Positions 60,244 through 64,000 of a DNA stretch of 64,000 nt are shown here, piece by piece. The translations under genes and the position numbers were made by a program. The notes beneath the pieces were generated by a model. The model was not told where the DNA came from. It made no database searches and saw only the letters and a list, made by a program, of their open reading frames with translations. Origin of the DNA: Haemonchus contortus (Eukaryota > Nematoda > Chromadorea > Rhabditida > Trichostrongylidae). Position 1 is the first letter of the stretch. Each line of letters begins with the position of its first letter. The DNA lies in the NCBI GenBank assembly GCA_000469685.2, contig LS997564.1, positions 1,774,001 to 1,838,000 on the forward strand. The letters run 5' to 3'.

Positions 60244-63200
60244 GTGGCGAAGTCCGTTCCTCCAAGGGGTGCCACTGGAAACTGCCCACTCTGTGGGCTG
60301 AGCTGACCACGGACATTCGAATGCAGGCGACAGGCCCGTGACAGGCCGGCCTACGAACACCCCAGTCACATCAAAAATGTTAATGTCACTCAAAGAATCT
60401 CGATGTAATGCTACGGCGTCCGCGGTAGCCGACGCGCACTTGCAAGGCCCGGTGAGTGTGAAAAGTATGCGAGGGTCTCCGGTGCAAGGACGGCATCGGG
60501 GGGCAACTAGGCTAGTCCAAAAGTCCCGCAACGTATGGAAGACTCGCGTTGCGACGTTAAATGTTGGCACATTAACGGGACGCTCGTATGAGTTAGCAGA
60601 AGCTCTAGAGCGTCGAAGAATTGATTTCTGTGCCGTGCAGGAAACGAGGTGGTCCTGCTGCAAGTCGAGGGACATTGGCCACGGCTTCAAAGCCGTTCTC
60701 TGTGGTGGACCCAAAACCACCAATGGAGTTGGCATAATTGTCTCTGAAAGGTTCCGTGATTCGATAGTGGGCGTGAAGCGCTTCGATGATCGCTTAATGA
60801 AGATCATTGTGGTCATCGAATGCCAAAAATACCATTTCTTCTCAGCGTATGCTCCACAGGCTGGATGCTCTGAACAAACCAAGGACAAGTTCTGGAACCT
60901 GCTAGATGAGAAGACAGCTGAAGTACCGTTACAAGAAGCACTAGTTGTCGCAGGTGATCTTAATGGTCATGTAGGAGCTACTAAAGACGGTTATAGCTGT
61001 CATGGTGGTTTGGATATGGGTCACGCAATACTGATGACGAGCGAATTCTTGAGTATGCAGATTCGCATAATCTCGTCATTGTAAACACGAAATTCCGTAA
61101 GCGTGACTCACATCTCATTACCTTCTATAGCGGTGAAAACAGAACACAAATCGATTTCGTCCTTGTCAGGCACCGCGATCAGGGACTCGTAACAGACGCG
61201 AAGACAGTAGCTTATGAAACGGTCGCTACACAACATCGACCGCTGATTTGTACGCTAAAGATCGCCCCGCCGAAACCGAAAGTTGCCAAAAGGTGTGGGC
61301 CAGCGAGAATCAAGTGGTGGCGACTGAAGGAAAAAGAAAAAGAATCGGCCGTCGTCTCCCGCATTCTATTACCGGCGGTAACGACTGTCGATGAAACTTG
61401 GAAGAGTGCTGTCGAAGCGATAACCCGGATTGCACGGTCGGAGCTCGGCATGACCAAGCCTGGACGACGAAAGATTGACAAGCAAACATGGCTGTGGACG
61501 GATCATGTCAGGGATAAAGTACGTGAGAAGAAAAAGCAATACCACGCATTCCTCTCGGAAAAGACAGCCGATAATTGGCAGCGCTATCAGGTCGCGAAGA
61601 AAGAGGCGAAGAAGGTCGTTGCTTCTGTGAAGGCAGCTCATTTTGCCGAATTGAACGAGAAGCTCGAGTCTCGCGACGGTGTGCAGTATGTTTACCGTCT
61701 CGCAAAGACCCGCCATCGCCAGACCGAGGATATAGAAAGGTTCTTCGGCATAAATGACGAGAATGGTCACCTCCTGACGGACCGCAAGCAAACACTGAAA
61801 CGATGGCGAGAGTACTTCGAAAACATCTCAACAGTCGAATTTGCTCATCCCGCCATCCCTTGCGCTCCGCCAATATACGGTCCTGTCCAGAAAATAACTG
61901 TGAGGGAGACAATTACGGCTATGAAGAGGATGAAATCAGGCAAAGCAACTGGTCCTGACGACTTAGCAGCGGGCCTGTGGAAATCGAAATGCTGGAATCC
62001 TGCAGGGTGGTTGACGGACTTCTTCAATCAGGTCGTCGCAGAGAAGGTGCCTGAGAGCTGGCAACAGAGCACGACGATCCCTATCTGGAAAAAGAAGGGC
62101 AGTCCTGGAGACTGCGCTTGCTATCGCCCAAATCGCCTGCTCTCGCACAGCATGAAAATCTTTGAGCGAATTGTGGACAGTCGTATCCGCGACATCGTCG
62201 AGCTGACCACCAATCAGTGTGGTTTTGTCTCTGGTTGCAGCACCATTGATGCCATACACGCCACTCGCCTTCTACTAGAAAAGCATCGCGAAAAACGAAG
62301 ACCGGTACATCTTGCCTTTCTAGACTTGGAGAAGGCTTTCGACCGCGTTCCGCGTGACGTTATATGGTATGCCTTACGCCAGCATGGCGTTCCCGAAGAG
62401 CTCATTGAGTGGGTGCGCATCCTTTACACTAGCCCAAAAAGCCGAGTGCAAACGGCAGCGGGCACATCGACGGATTTCCCTATCTCCGTCGGAGTACACC
62501 AGGCCTCTGCGTTATCCCCACTACTTTTTGTTGTCGTCATGGATGCCATTACAAAAGACCTCCAGAAGCCGGCTCCATGGACGCTTCTTTATGCCGATGA
62601 TGTGATGCTCGCCAGCGAAGACAAAAGCGAGCTCGAGTCAGAGGTGCAGACCTGGTCCGACCGTCTGGCTAGGTTCGGGCTCAGGTTAAACGTCAAAAAG
62701 ACTGAGTACTTGACCACTGATTCGAGCGAGCCAGGCTCTATCAAGATCAATGGCACTGAGCTCACACGGACAACAACCTTCAAGTACCTTGGATCGGCAC
62801 TTGCGTCTGACGGCAGCCTGGGTTTTGAAACGAATTCTCGCGTGAATGCAGCGTGGTTGAAGTGGCGCTCAATGACTGGCGTACTCTGCGATAAGAACAT
62901 CCCTGAGCGACTCAAATCAAAAATCTACAGAACCGTCATCCGGCCCGTCGCGATTTACGGCGCCGAGTGCTGGCCTACGACCAAAGAAGTAGAAGCTCGT
63001 CTCAGTGCGATGGAGACCAAGATGCTGCGCTGGACAGCCGGAGTAACACGACTAGATCGCATAAGTAATGACGCCATCAGGGAGCGATTCGGTGTAGCGC
63101 CCATTGTCGATAAAATGCGCGAAGCCCGACTCCGTTGGTATGGCCACGTTCTCCGCGCGGACGAAGGCAGTGTTCGTAAGATCGGTCTCAACCTAGACGT

Positions 63201-63382
63201 GTCCGGAAGACGGCCTAGAGGGCGCCCAAAGCAGCGATGGCTCGATACGTTGCACGAAGACCTCAAAACGGTTAACATCCACCCCGATCAAGCGTTTAAT
63301 CGGGAGAAGTGGCGTCAACATATCAGAAAAGCGGACCCCGCCTACATGCGGGACAGGCGCTGAAGAATAAGAAGAAGAAGAC
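60244..63382 (+). mobile_element. Near full-length RTE-type non-LTR retrotransposon
   Basis: 3.1 kb flanked by a perfect 19-bp duplication gtttgatgtcaaaacctag (60225-60243, 63383-63401). It has a short 5' leader, one long coding region (60338-63363) and a minimal 3' tail of gaagaataagaagaagaaga, as is usual for RTE elements. The sister site at about 4992-5012 is empty. The clean duplication and a single frame break suggest a recent insertion. Confidence 0.92.
60338..63363 (+). pseudogene. RTE endonuclease-reverse transcriptase, one frameshift
   Basis: About 1008 codons. The N-terminal part (60338 to about 61020) is an APE-type endonuclease: VATLNVGTLTGRSYELAEAL, QETRW, FFSAYAPQAG, VVAGDLNGHVG. 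A loss of one base near 61019-61024 shifts the frame. The downstream frame is open from at least 61033 to 63363, including KRDSHLITFYSGENRTQIDF and ATQHRPL. Reverse transcriptase motifs: SGKATGPDDLAAGLWK, YRPNRLLSHSMKIFERIVDS, GFVSGCSTIDAIHA, LDLEKAFDRVPRDV, ASALSPLLF and YADD (62590-62601). The C-terminus has RRPRGRPKQRWLDTL. Apart from the frameshift I see no damage, so a sequencing error or a young inactivation are both possible. Confidence 0.9.
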
Positions 63383-63401
63383 GTTTGATGTCAAAACCTA
63401 G

Positions 63402-64000
63402 CGCTTCAAAGAACGATACGCGCTATACCGTAAAGTCCGGTAAAGCAGGAGCATTATGATAAGAAGCAGTCTTATCCCTGTCCCTGTTCACTATGCGCTT
63501 CTTTTTAAATGTCGAACTTACAGCGCCGTGTCTTTGAGGAGGCTACCCTTATCATCTCGAGACCTGCTTGGCCCTTCTTCGGGTTTCCACACACAAAATT
63601 TAATTTATTGATACAGAAGCTCACACTACTATTCCTAGACTGACTCCTAACTTTCTTTTTTTTTCAAATTGCTGTTTGTTTATAAATCTTGGTATTATTA
63701 CGCAGTTTTAAGTATGCAGTTCTATAAAACTGGGTTTTCACTTTGTATCGGAGCCAAAATTCATCTACTGCACAGACTAATCAACAGCTTCGCCTTTCCA
63801 GCATTTCGTATTCAGATACTCGAGTTTCTTATCATAGAACTTGAATTTGAAGGAATAAAACTTACAATTAGTTGAATTGATTCCCTCTGCTTACATACAG
63901 ACCAGACAGCTTTAAATAACGTTGAGAACACATTATGTAGCTTAGTAGTCAAAATAGGTCTGGAAAAATTTCATCCTCTTAAACAACTTAAATGACCAAA
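63402..64000. other. Array flank right of the retrotransposon
   Basis: Parallels 5013-5640 almost to its end (aacgatacgcnctataccg, gcattatgataagaa, gacctgcttggcccttcttc, cttacatacagaccagatag). No gene. It suggests that another array unit continues beyond the window. Confidence 0.6.

Noticed and set aside
60187..60888. 233-aa - strand frame and other - strand frames under 61212-63278
   Set aside because: They lie opposite the RTE protein, which has clear endonuclease and reverse transcriptase motifs; these are antisense shadows.

Overview
The window looks like AT-rich, intron-rich nuclear DNA of a nematode, most likely a strongylid/hookworm-type worm. The evidence is short exons with GT-AG and GC-AG introns, dense mariner, Helitron and non-LTR elements, and coding similarity to CutC and CUB-domain proteins. 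The species is inference. There is no bacterial-type gene organisation.

The backbone is a tandem array of a roughly 14 kb unit made of a fragment of a cutC-like gene followed by an 18-exon gene for a multi-CUB, single-pass membrane protein. CutC exon remnants start near 9400, 23798 and 37797, so the spacing is about 14.4 and 14.0 kb. Four copies of the CUB gene can be read, all on the + strand. Copy 0 (6219-8200) has only the last five exons and a 4-nt deletion. Copy 1 (16425-22240) has exons 1-11 with a stop in exon 2. Copy 2 (27067-35972) is complete and open, about 683 residues. Copy 3 (38529-55496) is open through exon 17 and is stretched to 17 kb by transposons. The intact protein has a signal peptide, about five CUB-like modules (three of them opening with a C-x-C), a transmembrane helix and a short tail with Y-E-N-P-L-Y, an FxNPxY-type endocytosis signal. 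I infer an endocytic surface or gut receptor.

Region by region: 1-1420 is a microsatellite plus a GC-rich minisatellite, probably a truncated Helitron. A dead mariner occupies 2020-3302. Flank paralogous to 57411-64000 runs from about 3700 to 5660. Copy 0 and its 3' flank follow. Then comes a nest: a RTE-like LINE (10102-14088) carrying a 2.9 kb TTAA/TA-flanked element (10194-13112). Next are degenerate cutC exons, CUB copy 1 and a mariner relic, then a nearly readable cutC pseudogene (23798-26175) and CUB copy 2 with two SINE insertions. A fold-back mariner and a cutC remnant precede CUB copy 3. Its intron 9 contains a TATAA microsatellite hit by a mariner, a Helitron, a CR1-like LINE and a second Helitron. 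Later introns hold a 9-bp-TSD MITE, another mariner with a nested fold-back, and a long perfect-looking hairpin. The right end has a TTAA MITE, a SINE, a Helitron, a second TTAA MITE and an almost full-length RTE-type retrotransposon (60244-63382) with a 19-bp target duplication.

Because the units are paralogous, many insertions can be dated against an empty site in a sister unit inside the same window. This makes the locus a useful record of array birth, decay and transposon loading.
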